From NCBI GenBank assembly GCA_002812745.2, contig NCSJ02000053.1, positions 1 through 64,000 of the forward strand: DNA of 64,000 bases, read 5' to 3'. The stretch comes from Scytalidium lignicola (lineage: Eukaryota > Ascomycota > Leotiomycetes). The notes below the pieces were generated by a model. The model saw only the letters and a program-made list of their open reading frames with translations, did not search any database and was not told the origin of the DNA. The stretch's first letter is position 1, and the number at the start of each line of letters is the position of its first letter. This document shows, piece after piece, positions 48,935 through 59,869 of the stretch. The position numbers were made by a program, and so were the translations under genes.

Positions 48935-49469
48935 CTATTTGTTGTTGCCTGGGTATTCAAATCCTGTCATGTGATTGTGAATTGCCTTGATAAACTGCAT
49001 ATCCTTTACTTGAATAGTAACTTGTTTTACATGAATTGTAACTAGATTAACTATTATAATATTATCATTAGTATAAAGATTATTATAGTATTTATTTGAA
49101 TTATACTTACTTTTAAATTCTCCAACTAGGATAATTTCAGTATATTCTTGTAAAGCTTCTAAAGCTAGCTTTTGAATTTTCAGACTACCCTTGCTTATAT
49201 CTACTAGAATCTTACAAACTACACATATAAATAGAGTTTTTAGAATTAGAAGTTCATAAGACNTTTTGATATTTTTTGATTTCATATAATGTAACAACTA
49301 TTATATATTAGTATATTTATATTAATTATTATAGTAATCACTTACTTCTTAGCTTGTATTGTCTTTTAGTTTTCTTAACAACTATCTTTTAAGCAACTTT
49401 TGGTTTCAAGTTCATTTTTAGAGCTTTTCCATTAACAGTCTTTTATATTGTTTGTTTAGTTCTAACCAT
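48935..49469 (-). pseudogene. Histone H3-like gene inside the transposon, two premature stops
   Basis: Exons 49469-49346, 49297-49111 and 49050-48935. Introns of 48 and 60 nt have GTAAGT donors, TACTAAT branch-like motifs and TAG acceptors. Ignoring the N at 49,263 as an extra base, the total is 426 nt = 142 codons (H3 is 136 aa). The tail reads MVRTKQTI-stop-KTVNGKA and KPKVA-stop-K, matching the H3 tail with K4, K9, K14, K23 and K27 kept; the stops (TAA) sit precisely at R8 and R26. After intron 1, IVTLYEIKKYQKSYELLI matches the H3 alpha-N helix. Then come LALEALQEYTEIILVGEF (alpha-2) and, across intron 2, INLVTIHVKQVTIQVKDMQ (loop 2). Loop 1 (DISKGSLKIQ) is one residue longer than in canonical H3, and the C-terminus carries a novel tail (HMTGFEYPGNNK). 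Probably dead in this copy through RIP. Confidence 0.9.
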
Positions 49470-49946
49470 TCTAAATTATAATTAGTATAATAATTATTAT
49501 AATATATGATTATACATACTTAGAATATGATCAATAAGCTATTTAGAAGTAGTAATAATATTGTTAGTAGAATAATTGTAAAGTTGTTGATAGTTGTAAA
49601 GTTAGTAGTTGTAAAATTATAGTAGAATAACAACAAAAATAAAAAGTGAAAAAAGTTAACTTAGATTAATTATTATAAAAATCGAAAATTTAATGATATA
49701 TTACAAAGAAAATTTAATGTTATATTATTATTAGTATAAAGATATAGATTAACTAATTATATTTCTTTATTTGATTTTTCACCTTTCAAAACCTTTACAA
49801 TTACTTTTGTTTTTACAATATAATTATTATAACACAATTATAATTATAACTATTTTATAGTTATTAATATCATCAAGATTTATATGTTATATTATCAAAT
49901 ATATTATAATAATCTATATACTAACTTATTAAATATAATATTCATC

Positions 49947-51480
49947 ATGGTTGGAAAATGCAAAGTTAAGGAGGAGTTATCCAAAAATCCTCATACAATT
50001 AAAGTACATACTTGTATAACAGGACTTCAAGGTGTTGAAAAAAAAAAATCGAAATAACAAGGTGAACAAATACAAGTACAATAACCTATACTCTTAAAAA
50101 AATGCAAAGTTCAACAGAATATATTAATGGAAATAATAATGCAAGAGAATATCTTAAACAATTTACAACTGAGAAAACAATTCACAAGAAGTAAAATATA
50201 CATTGATTATAATAATCTTTATACTAATTGATTTTCAGAAAGGTTAATAGTAAACATTAGACTATTCTAGCATGAAATTTCGGCTATAGCGAAGAAGGTA
50301 GTTAGTATGCACAACTTAATGACAATAATCTTGTGTAAGAAGATATATTATAAGAAGAGATTAATACATTTGAGATAGAAACAATATAATATAAAGATAA
50401 TCTTCAAAATGGAGAAAGATTTGTTAATCTTCTTGAAAGAAGTAATATAAAAGAGTATGGCTATGCTATAGTAGTTAAAACATATTACATAAGTTAGATT
50501 ACTATAAAGATTATTATGGAGATAGTTGAACACAAATACAATATTAATACTACTTCATAGTATATATATGAAATTGAATTCTTTACTTAGCAAAAAAATT
50601 GGAAATGCGTTTATGCTTTACTTTCTAAGAAGTTAACAAAGCTTCAAAAAGGAGGTTAAGCATATTTGAAATTTAAAGGATTATACATTAACAAATTAAT
50701 TAAGTAAATATTATAATAATTATTATAATAATCTATTAACTTTTTATAATTAATATTATAATATTATTCCTTTACATATTTTCTTTACAACTAAAGAATA
50801 AGTGATTTGGAGTAATTAAACAATATAAGCTTTTCCTGAAAATCTTAAGTAGGTTGAACTTCTTAGTCTTGTCAAATAATATAATATATACAAGGATAAT
50901 GAAGATCTATTTGTTGTTTTATCAGAAGATAATGAACATATAAAAGCAGTTTTAATATTAAGCAAAATTAAGGAGTTACTTCATTACAAGCTTATCTTTC
51001 TAAGTCATGATAAGCTTTATATCATGAAAGATTCTCTAGAAGTAATGTTTATTACTTGGTCATTTGAAATGACATTAGTTTAATACTTAGAAATTTTATA
51101 ATACTAAACCATTTTATTGATTTTCATATATATATATATAAATTATACTAATCTTTATACTAATTCTTATGTAAATTATTCNTTTTTAAATATTTTTATT
51201 AATATTATTATTTANTTTTTGTACAAATCCTTTTTTTTTGTTTGTTAAACTTTGATTAATTATGTTTTCTTCNTATTAATTTTCTATAAGACTAATTATC
51301 TAATCATAATGATAAAATTAATGATTAACTGCTTTCTTCATCTTCTGATAATTATTTTATTATTAAAATGAATTTTATACAAATTAACAAAGATTATGAA
51401 TATTATTATTAATCTTTAGATATTCATAACAAATTCTTATTATAGTAGACTTTTACATCTTAGTATAAATTTAATCAAAC
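49947..51480 (+). pseudogene. Degenerate coding remnant in the transposon, N-terminal region or second gene
   Basis: An ATG at 49,947 opens KCKVKEELSKNPHTIKV and a stop-interrupted frame. A well-formed intron follows near 50,190-50,239 (GTAAAA...TACTAAT...TTTTCAG). Further right, fragments such as KNWKCVYALLSKKLTKLQKG and EDNEHIKAVLILSKIKELL look like mutated coding sequence. It could be the 5' part of the transposase gene or a separate element gene with a zinc-binding DNA-recognition domain; many stops prevent a decision. Confidence 0.4.
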
Positions 51481-51579
51481 AAAAGGTAATAAAAGTGCAA
51501 TAATCTAATGGAATACATCAAATCACTTATCTATAACATAAGCATATTTCGATCAAGGTACTTTAATAAACAGTAGAAC

Positions 51580-54129
51580 TCTAGTTATGATATGTTATGT
51601 ATGCTTAATAACTCTTACTCATCCAAATATCAAGAATACTAAAATAAAAGCTTTAACAACTTATATACAATCATGAAAATGTCAAAGAGTTATTAGACAT
51701 AAAAGTATAACTGCATTTTAACAATCTATAATAGTTGAAACATTATCAACATTAATATATATATTATTATAATAATAATTAATTTTAATAGTTAAATAAC
51801 AAAACCTTAATTCTTACAAATAAAACATTCATTGAATATCTTCTTTAAGTTATAATTGATTTACATCTTCCTTTTCAAGTAATCAAATATAAATCATTTC
51901 GCAATTTTCAACATCTTCTTAACCTTCTTTATTTGATATTATCTGTGAAAACCCTTTGAACATATATTATAGACTATATAACTTTAATTGAAAAATTATT
52001 ATTACAAGATATTATTCTTAGTTTAAATATTTCAATAGCTCTTGATTGTTAGTCTAGTCTAAACTGTACAGCATTTATAAGAGTAATTATATATTAGATT
52101 GATAAATATTAAGAGTTTTATAAAGTATTGATTAGATTTGAGCATTTACAAAGTGTTCATTCTGGTTTTCAACTTGTTCAAGTTCTTTTTAATGTTCTTT
52201 CACAACATCAAATAAAACATAGTATTTATACTATTACTTTAAACAATACAAGTAATAATAATACACTTAGCAAAAAGATAAATGAACTTGCATTAGTATT
52301 ATCAAATAATACTAATTACAATTCTAATTCTTAGTTGTTTTCAAATCAGATAATTCGAATATTATGCTTATTATATATTATCCAATTATCTCTTTATAAT
52401 TTGCTTAGAGGAATTTGTATTAATCTAACAAACAATGAATTAGCTAAGAATTAACATGGTAATGACTTTCAAGAATTTAAAAGAATNAAAAAAGGCAAAG
52501 TATAATAATAGTATTCCATGGACACTTACAAAGGTTAATTATATATATTATAATAATTTTTATACTAATCTAATACATAAATTTGAAAACTTCCATTATA
52601 TGTCAATTCAAGTCCTCAAAAACAAGAAGAGTTTTGACAGATTCAAGAATTTTAACCGTATAACTTTATTAATTTGAAGAAGACTTTAAATTTAATTTAA
52701 GACATTAAAACACATTAGAATTCAACATGTGAAATGCTTATTCAAGCATGAACATTACAATTAACAATTAATAAGTATATTATTAGTAATATTATAAAGA
52801 TATTTCAACTGTTCAAAGTTAAATAAAAACAAGTTGAATACTTGATTAATCTTATTAAACCATTTTGTTTTTTTATAAATTTTATAAGATGTACTAAAGG
52901 ATTAACTGTTGATTATATTTATAAAGTATACAATTCTCTTTTTAATCATCTTAAGAACTCTTTAACTTGACTTAAAATAAAAAAGGCTAAGAATGATCAA
53001 GAATAAATTGAACTTCTTATTAATAATCTTTCTAAAGCTTTNAAAAAAGCTTTAGAAATATTATCAATAAACATATACAGATTTGGGCAATGTATATGTT
53101 ATAAGAATAATTCTTATACTAGTTTATAAACTAGTTCCATTTCAAGAAGAAGCTAGTTTTCCTAGTAATATAAATTGAGAAGCAGAATACTCTTAATAGT
53201 TTTATCATGTATATAATTTGAAATATACAAATATAAAATATACTTTATTGATTTCTTAACAATAACAACAATTTCATTAACAAGATGATTTATTTATAAT
53301 ATTACAATTGAATAAACTGAAGAATATATTATAATCAGAAGAGATTAAAGATGAATATCCAGAAAGTAAACAATATCTTAGTTAATATAAGTTTTATATT
53401 AATTTTTATAGTAATTCTTATTAACAATTTTTAGTAATAATTCAACAAAATGCACTTGATTACTAAAAAGGTCAAGAAGAAAAATAGCTTAAATTAATAG
53501 TAATAGCATAAGATATTCTTTTTATTCTTGCTTTTAATGTTGGAGTTAAATGTATTTTTAATAAAGTTTAAGAAATATGTTATTTTCATAGATTATGTTT
53601 GTAACTAAACATAATTAAAGTATTAATGATAATATATTATTATAATAAGACTTTAATGAATAAAGAAACTCTTTTAGAAGTTGTTTATAATATTTTAACA
53701 ATAGATGATTATTTATTAAAAGTTATTCAAGTTGAAGAAGATGAACAAGCTGAAGAAATTAAAGATGTTATGAAAATTGATTATATAAGTGATGAAGATA
53801 AAGAAATAAATTTTACATCACTTATTATTCTTTGTTCACTTTGTCGAAAACGAGATTATTCAAGTAAATCATAATAAACTCTTGGTTATACACCAACTCT
53901 GATTTGAAAACAAAGAAATCAAATTCTTTTACAATAAAATAATGATTTTGATGATCAAGATTCTAATGTTTATAATTAATATTCTTCTCCAATTAATCAA
54001 AATACAAGAAAACATCAATGATTACCAGAATATGAAGATACATTTGGTGAAGAAGATATTAATGAAGAAATATTAAAATTTTCATCAAGTAGAATTAGTT
54101 TAAAAAGGCAACTTTTTTCTAGTTTATAA
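51580..54129 (+). pseudogene. hAT-family transposase relic
   Basis: Recognisable pieces occur in order. A BED-like Cys/His finger lies near 51,590-51,680 (ICYVCLITLTHPN...). The RNase-H-like catalytic region at 52,128-52,334 has FEHLQSVHSGFQLVQVL and YTITLNNTSNNNTLSKKIN, where hAT transposases have T(D)NASNN; the Asp is now Asn, as G-to-A damage would produce. The C-terminal hAT dimerisation block at about 53,440-53,650 has ALDY-stop-KGQEEK, FNVGVKCIFNK and CYFHRLCL, then IIKVLMIIYYYN. One frame runs from 53,440 to the terminal TAA at 54,127 with many in-frame stops at former Gln/Trp/Arg codons. An acidic tail (VEEDEQAEEIKDVMKIDYISD) follows the dimerisation block. The gene is not functional. 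Confidence 0.82.
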
Positions 54130-54591
54130 TATTTGTATATATATTTTTTAATTAATATACTTTCATGAAATCAATTTGCACTTTTACATTAAATTTTAAT
54201 ATTATAAATTACATTTTTATCTGAAAAATAAAATTATAATCATTATTATAATAATCTATTTATAAATTATACATTATAATATAGAATCTTAACATATTAC
54301 TTTATTCTTTCACAATATTTTATGCAATATAATGCAAATCACGTGAATGGGTTTAATAAGGTGCTGGTGGGTACCCACCTCCTACCCAGCCCTGGGTTTT
54401 CTTGGGTTTGGGGTTTTTTTAAAAGTCAAAACCCACCTACTGGGTCCTCATAGGGTGGGTACCCAGTGGGTTTTAGGGCCCCATTCCTCACTCTATTCCT
54501 GCTCTATCTCTTTTCTCCCCCTCCAACACGATCCGTCTAGCAGCAGCTTCTCATCGCACCTCTTTACACTACCTACACTACTACCATTAGC

Positions 54592-57098
54592 ATGCCACGA
54601 CATCAGAAGATTTTGGACAATCTGGATGATTCAGATACTTCGTCTTCGTCAGGGGATGATGCAGTATTCAATATCGACAAGCCTGAAAGTGACTTGGAGA
54701 GCGAAGCTACGAGTGTCAAAGACCTTGATGTTGACAACGACCATGACCTTGAGATTAACCTTGAAGACCAGATTCAACTCTTTAGCAAGAATATTCACCT
54801 CCCAGAATATTACTAACAAGCAGTAAATGAGTTTAACATGAGGGTTTTCAACTCTGAGGATTATTGTCCAAGGACAAACTTACTCTTGGATGTAGTAAAA
54901 GAATAGTAATGTTTATAAGAAGCTTGTAATTGCTTTCTTTATTTGCTTGGTAATAATATTTACTCATAAATACTATGATATCATTTAATATAATCCTTAA
55001 GAATATTTTAAATTACTCTTAATCTCTTAAGAAAGTTTAAAGTTACTCTTTATCCTAGAAGAAGAACATTTCAAGTCTTTGATCAGCCTTCTTTATCATT
55101 TCTTCGACTAAAGGCTAAATCAAAGACATAATAAAGATGGCAAGAAGTTATGCAAGACCAAAAAGAAAAGTTCATTGAGTATACTCTAAAAGGTCTTTTA
55201 GCTTGTTTATAAGAGAGTTACAAGCAATAAGTTGAATCTTAAACTGAATTATAACATATATAAGATATCTCTTTATTCTAACTCCTCAACAAGAATCCTA
55301 TTAACCTTTGACTTCTTTAAGTTCTTAAAGTACTAATAAAAAAGCACAAGCTAAGCAATTAGAGAAGAGTTAATCATTATATAATAATTAACAATCTTGA
55401 ACAGTAAATCAAGACAATACTAAGTATAACAAAGAAGTTATTCAAGCTTAAAGAGTTATATATCCTTGTTATACTCTTCCTCCTCTTACTCACCCTTGCT
55501 AATACTTGCTCAACATTAATATTATGATTATGATTTGAAGATATCCTGATTATATTAGTATAAGATTCAAAGGGAAGATTATATAACATTTTAATTAAGT
55601 TTACACTTGTATTCATTAAAACATACCTTGGCAAGAAGGATATATAAGTTTACTTAATATTAATGACAGATGTTGAATGCTAATACTTTCTTAGGAAAAC
55701 TTATCCTCTTCTTAAGATGTTATTTGTTAAGTCTTTACTCTTAAGCTTATATATCTTCCTCTTAAGCATCTTGTTCTGATATAAAGTATTTTATGTATAT
55801 AACCTTATTTCCTTATATTAATTAAAGACATTTGATATTCACCCTAGTAAGCTTGAGATGTAACTGTTATTAAAGAAAGATTTAAAAGACATTTATGTAT
55901 TTTGCTAAGTTGTCTAAATACTTATAAGCTTTGATATATCTGACAACGAACTTATATCCTATACGATGATAACAACATAGATTAAAAGGATTAATAAGAT
56001 ACTAAAGGTTAAAGATTTTAACTATCCTCTATAATCTACGTTATAACATTGTCAATGAGTAGACTTCAAATAGTCTATGTCTTCCTCTTTAATCATGATG
56101 CTAAGCTAACCTGGACTAATATAATCAACATGAGTAAAGCTCTTTATAACCTTATAATAAACTATACTAACTTGATATTACTCTAAAGGCATTACCTTAA
56201 ATATAACATAGATAAAGATCTCTTCAATATTCTTAAGGGAATAAAACTACAGTATACACTTGTGAAACAATCTTATAATGTCAGTTACTCTATTAGTAAG
56301 CATAAGCCTATTAACTTAACACCTAAGTAGTCTGTATCTGTTAACACTAATCCAGTGATTTAACGTCTAACCTTAAAGCTTCGGAAATTATACAAAGAAT
56401 CCAAAGAATACAAAGCAATTCACTGAACGCGAAAAAATGAAAAGCAACGATTACAAAAGGAGCTCAAACAGCAGATCAAAGACAATTAAACAGCTGAGCA
56501 AGCGGTGGACGATATTAAGCGCCAACTCAACAGCCTTAGGTTTGTCAAGCCTGCGCTAGACATGTCCTGCCATCCTCAGCGGCCAGCACAGAAGCGATTG
56601 ATAGAAGTACTTACGGCCCTAGCCACCACCGACCTCGAAGGGCAATACCGGCGGAGGGACGAGGGTATTGATGCCATTACTTTGTACTGCATGGTAGAGG
56701 AAGGACACACTGTACCTCTGAAGTCCTCAGAATCAACAGAACAATCGTTTGTCTCTTCTAGCCTAAACCCATCACTCAAGAGCCTATTATATACTGTTGT
56801 AATGCCCCTTTTTGTTAAGAATGAGGAGGAAAGACCACAGAGATACTTTGTCTACGTCGGAAAAGCAATGTCTTTAACGTCAGATGATCCCCGTATTGAA
56901 GAGCTTATTCACGAGTTCTTTAGTCCAGGAGATTTGACAAAACACTTCAAGCGAAAGCATTTATCCAAGTATAAAGAAGGTCCAATTGAGTGCAAAATGT
57001 GTCGAATGACTCTTGAGCGTAAGACGTTTTTCCAGAATCATGCGGAAAGCATTCACGGAACAGTCTCGCGACACAGCCATGCTTTTCGTAGCTTATAA
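54592..57098 (+). pseudogene. DUF3435 ('FluG-type') tyrosine recombinase relic, Starship-captain family
   Basis: The intact 5' portion (54,592-54,816) encodes an acidic N-terminus ending INLEDQIQLFSKNIHLPEYY. It continues past stops as NEFN...FNSEDYCPRTNLLLDVVKE, the standard family opening. The middle (54,880-56,400) is AT-rich and full of stops but still shows WIKRI-like and LRKLYKESKEYK-like remnants. The 3' part (from about 56,410, open from 56,505 to 57,098) has ELKQQIKDN-stop-TAEQAVDDIKRQL, CHPQRPAQKRLIEVLTAL and LEGQYRRRDEGIDAITLYCMVEEGH. Near the end is a C2H2-like finger (DLTKHFKRKHLSKYKEG...CKMCRMTLERK...FQNHAESIHGTVS). These are hallmarks of DUF3435 proteins. Active members are YR recombinases that mobilise giant Starship elements and sit just inside the element's left edge, pointing inward. 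A different frame stays open from 57,097 to 57,195 (LIKEDGFLVSEGFISSTVED), suggesting a small indel near the end. Confidence 0.85.
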
Positions 57099-57199
57099 AA
57101 GAGGACGGTTTTCTTGTAAGCGAGGGCTTTATCTCTTCGACTGTTGAGGATTTTGTCATAGATTCCACCATATGTTTGGTGACTAGCTGCTAAGGTGTC

Positions 57200-59869
57200 G
57201 CGGGCGATCATTTCGCATTTGTTATTTTGTAAAAGCATATTTTTAAGTATTAGCTATAGGATAAGTATATTCTTAATCAATGAGGCTCTTCAAAGTTCTT
57301 GACATAGTATTAGTAAATTGTCGTTAACAATAATGCCACCGTTTACTACACAGTTACACGTTCTGGCTAACTCGCGATATATGCATTGGTAAAACGACAA
57401 TCCACCGAATGCACCTATGCTAAAAGATTAAATTGTCACCATCCCCCAATCTCCCCATCCTGCTTCACGACGGCTACTACAACTCTGCGACACATAGCTC
57501 GTATCAAATCACTATGATAAATGAGCGTTAGGTACCTGTCACGTGGATTGTCTGGGTTCTTGAATTGCAAGTCCCGAGAGACTTGGTTAGGAAATCAGTG
57601 TGGAAAATTCAATATTTTAAGATCAGGATTAGAAGTTAAATCACCAAACAATCTAATTCTTCTTACAGGTGTCATCCTTGTCCTACAAGTTTTCTACATA
57701 CTCTTCCCAAATTCAGTCATCTAAGATGTTTGTATTCAATCATAGTTTGCAACACTAGTCAGTACCTATAACTTAAAAGTTGAGTAAAAGCAATAAAAGA
57801 TTTGTACAATAGGGATTAGACGGTGGATAGGCATCCCTTGAAATTACACTCAGCATTTGTGAAGAGTAACATAGTATTGTGGATAATGGTGTTAATATAT
57901 TTGTTTTATCATTTATTCTAAGAGCACTTCTTAAACTAACAGAGGTAGGCTTGAGCTTCTATGTTATAATCTATAAGCAATTCTAGATATAAGCACTTTG
58001 TCAAAGTCTCTAAGAGAGTTACTCTCTGGTCAGATCCTATGCTTAACCTAATCTAAGTCTTTACTTGAACTGTTATTATATTGTACACTGGATCCACAGC
58101 TTGACATGTGTGAATATCTGTTTTGTAAAGTAAATGAATAATAGTTAAAGAACTTAATGTTCTTTGAACAATACATATCTTGATCTAATATTCTACAAGT
58201 TTATAATTGAATTCAGTTGAAATTGTTATTCATACAGATTATACCTCTAGTTATCAACAGTATTTAATAATTATAAAATACTCGTTTAAGTCAGAAAACA
58301 CTGTTAAAGGCATTATAAACCAGTTAATTGTCTTAATTTCTAGATTCTTTTACTATATATTTTAAATCTTATCAAAGATAACTTAGTATTTTCTGTAATT
58401 AAAAACTTTTTATAATTTTGTCTGTAAAATAAATTAGTCAAACTTGTAATTGTCAAAGTCAAGCCTTAGTTCACTTAATAATATACCTTTATTAGTACTT
58501 ACATTAACCTTGTCTCCTTCTAATTCTTTACTTAAATCTAATATCTCTTTATTAGAACTTATATTAACTTTGTCCTCTTTTGATTCTTTACTCAAATCTG
58601 ATAGCTCTTCATTAATACTTATATTAACCTTGTCTTCTTCTGATTTTTTGTTTAAATCATTTTCTTGTATATACAAAGAGTAAACATCTGCTAAGCATAG
58701 TATTTCTCGAAGCTTTGAGAATATTTTATGTTACTCTATTGTAATAACCTAGATTTTGTCCCTTTACATCAAATGTTATAAATCCTTGAAGAATATTTCC
58801 TTAAAGTGTATTATCTTTAATTACTAAAAGGGATAAGCTTTTGTTATTAACATAAAAAAGAGATATAATCAAGCTTAAAGCAGTATAAGAATAGTTAGTT
58901 ATAAGTTATAATATACAAGGTCTTGAAGTCTTGTACTGTTAATCCAGAACCTTCAATTAAGCTTAAGGTACTCTAGGTAAGGTAAGGTATATAATAAACT
59001 TATACATAAGTCTTTTGCTAATTCTAATTTTACTCTAAAGCTTAATTACCTTATGTTAAACTTTTGTAAAAGAGGGTAATTACAAACAATATCAAGGGGT
59101 ACTTTTACATTATCAAGCTTATNAAAAAACGATATTAATAACTTGTAAATGTCAGCATTTCATAATCTTTTCAATAAAGTTCTGACTAATAATAGAAATC
59201 TTAAGTATAAACTTTTGTAAAGTAAGGATTTAAAGCTTCTTAAATTTTAAGAATTGTTTTAACTAATGTTAATTTATAACCTTAAGGTGTAATATCTTCA
59301 GCCTTAACTATAAGACTCTTTATTCTTTACTTGTTAACATTATAAATGCTGATTTTAAGAGAGAAGTATAACAAAGGATAATCAATGTTAATACTTTAAG
59401 ATTTTCTTATTGTTGAAAGCATAATAGAAACTTTACAATATTAGATTAGGTTAGGTTATAACTTCTGTTTAATTCTTCAAGGTAGAAAAACTATAAATTA
59501 TAACTTTTAAACAATTAACAAAGTTTATTAATATTTCAGTTGCTTTTTAATCTGTAAATAATAAAAGCTTTAAAGTTTAAAAACTTATCTTATCAAGGTT
59601 AAATACAATTTTTAAGAAGGAGAAAACCATGAAGTAGATAAGACTTATATTAAGGCTAACTAGTTTTTAAGAATAATTAAAGCTAACTATCAAAAGCTTA
59701 ATATAACAATCATTAATAACTAAAAACTCAACTGTTCAAAGGAGAAGGAGGTTAAAAATAAGTAATTAATCTTAATTTTTAATCTTAAAAGGGATTGTGA
59801 GGCTTGAAAAACACTCTCCTTGTAATTATAAAAGGAGCTTAGCAGATTAATGATAACATATTATATAAT
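57200..59869. other. AT-rich, RIP-like region without intact gene
   Basis: Sequence is AT-rich with frequent TAA/TTA and few long frames. It holds the 60-bp tandem repeat listed separately and an N beside an A-run (59,123). Probably degraded mobile-element DNA; I could not assign a family. Confidence 0.5.
58480..58660 (-). repeat. 60-bp tandem repeat, about three units, open on the minus strand
   Basis: Units 58,501-58,560, 58,561-58,620 and a partial 58,621-58,660 align base for base at a 60-bp period, with a partial unit before 58,501. On the minus strand they encode a 20-residue unit of the form LSKESKEDKVNISSNKEILD inside an open frame at 58,676-58,434. It is notable that the frame stays open in otherwise stop-rich DNA. 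Confidence 0.8.

Larger units (their letters stand above)
48574..54477. mobile_element. hAT-type DNA transposon with terminal inverted repeats, RIP-degraded, carrying a histone H3-like gene
   Basis: The left end begins near CTAAAACCCACCCATGG and the right end is its imperfect complement (...CCAGTGGGTTTTAG). Over about 130 bases the arms share the blocks CTAAAACCCAC, CCAGT(G/A)GGTGGGTTT, an AAAACCCC tract, GGAGGTGG and ATTAAACC. Between them lies visibly extreme AT-rich sequence, consistent with C-to-T/G-to-A mutation on both strands. Inside are a hAT transposase relic (+) and a histone H3-like relic (-), divergently arranged. It interrupts the RRM gene on the left and abuts the promoter of a DUF3435 recombinase relic on the right. 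I found no clear 8-bp target-site duplication, so the exact ends are uncertain by 10-25 bases and a rearrangement at one end is likely. Confidence 0.8.

Noticed and set aside
48541..54490. 8-bp target-site duplication of the hAT element
   Set aside because: The best candidate (GGTCCCAT/GGCCCCAT) has a mismatch and does not sit flush with the inverted-repeat ends, so I did not call it.
57053..57238. Minus-strand gene at the end of the recombinase relic
   Set aside because: It overlaps the end of the recombinase on the opposite strand. The plus-strand reading LIKEDGFLVSEGFISSTVED is a better explanation as a shifted C-terminus.
58480..58660. CRISPR-like array
   Set aside because: Contiguous 60-bp units without unique spacers in a eukaryotic context; it is a plain tandem repeat.
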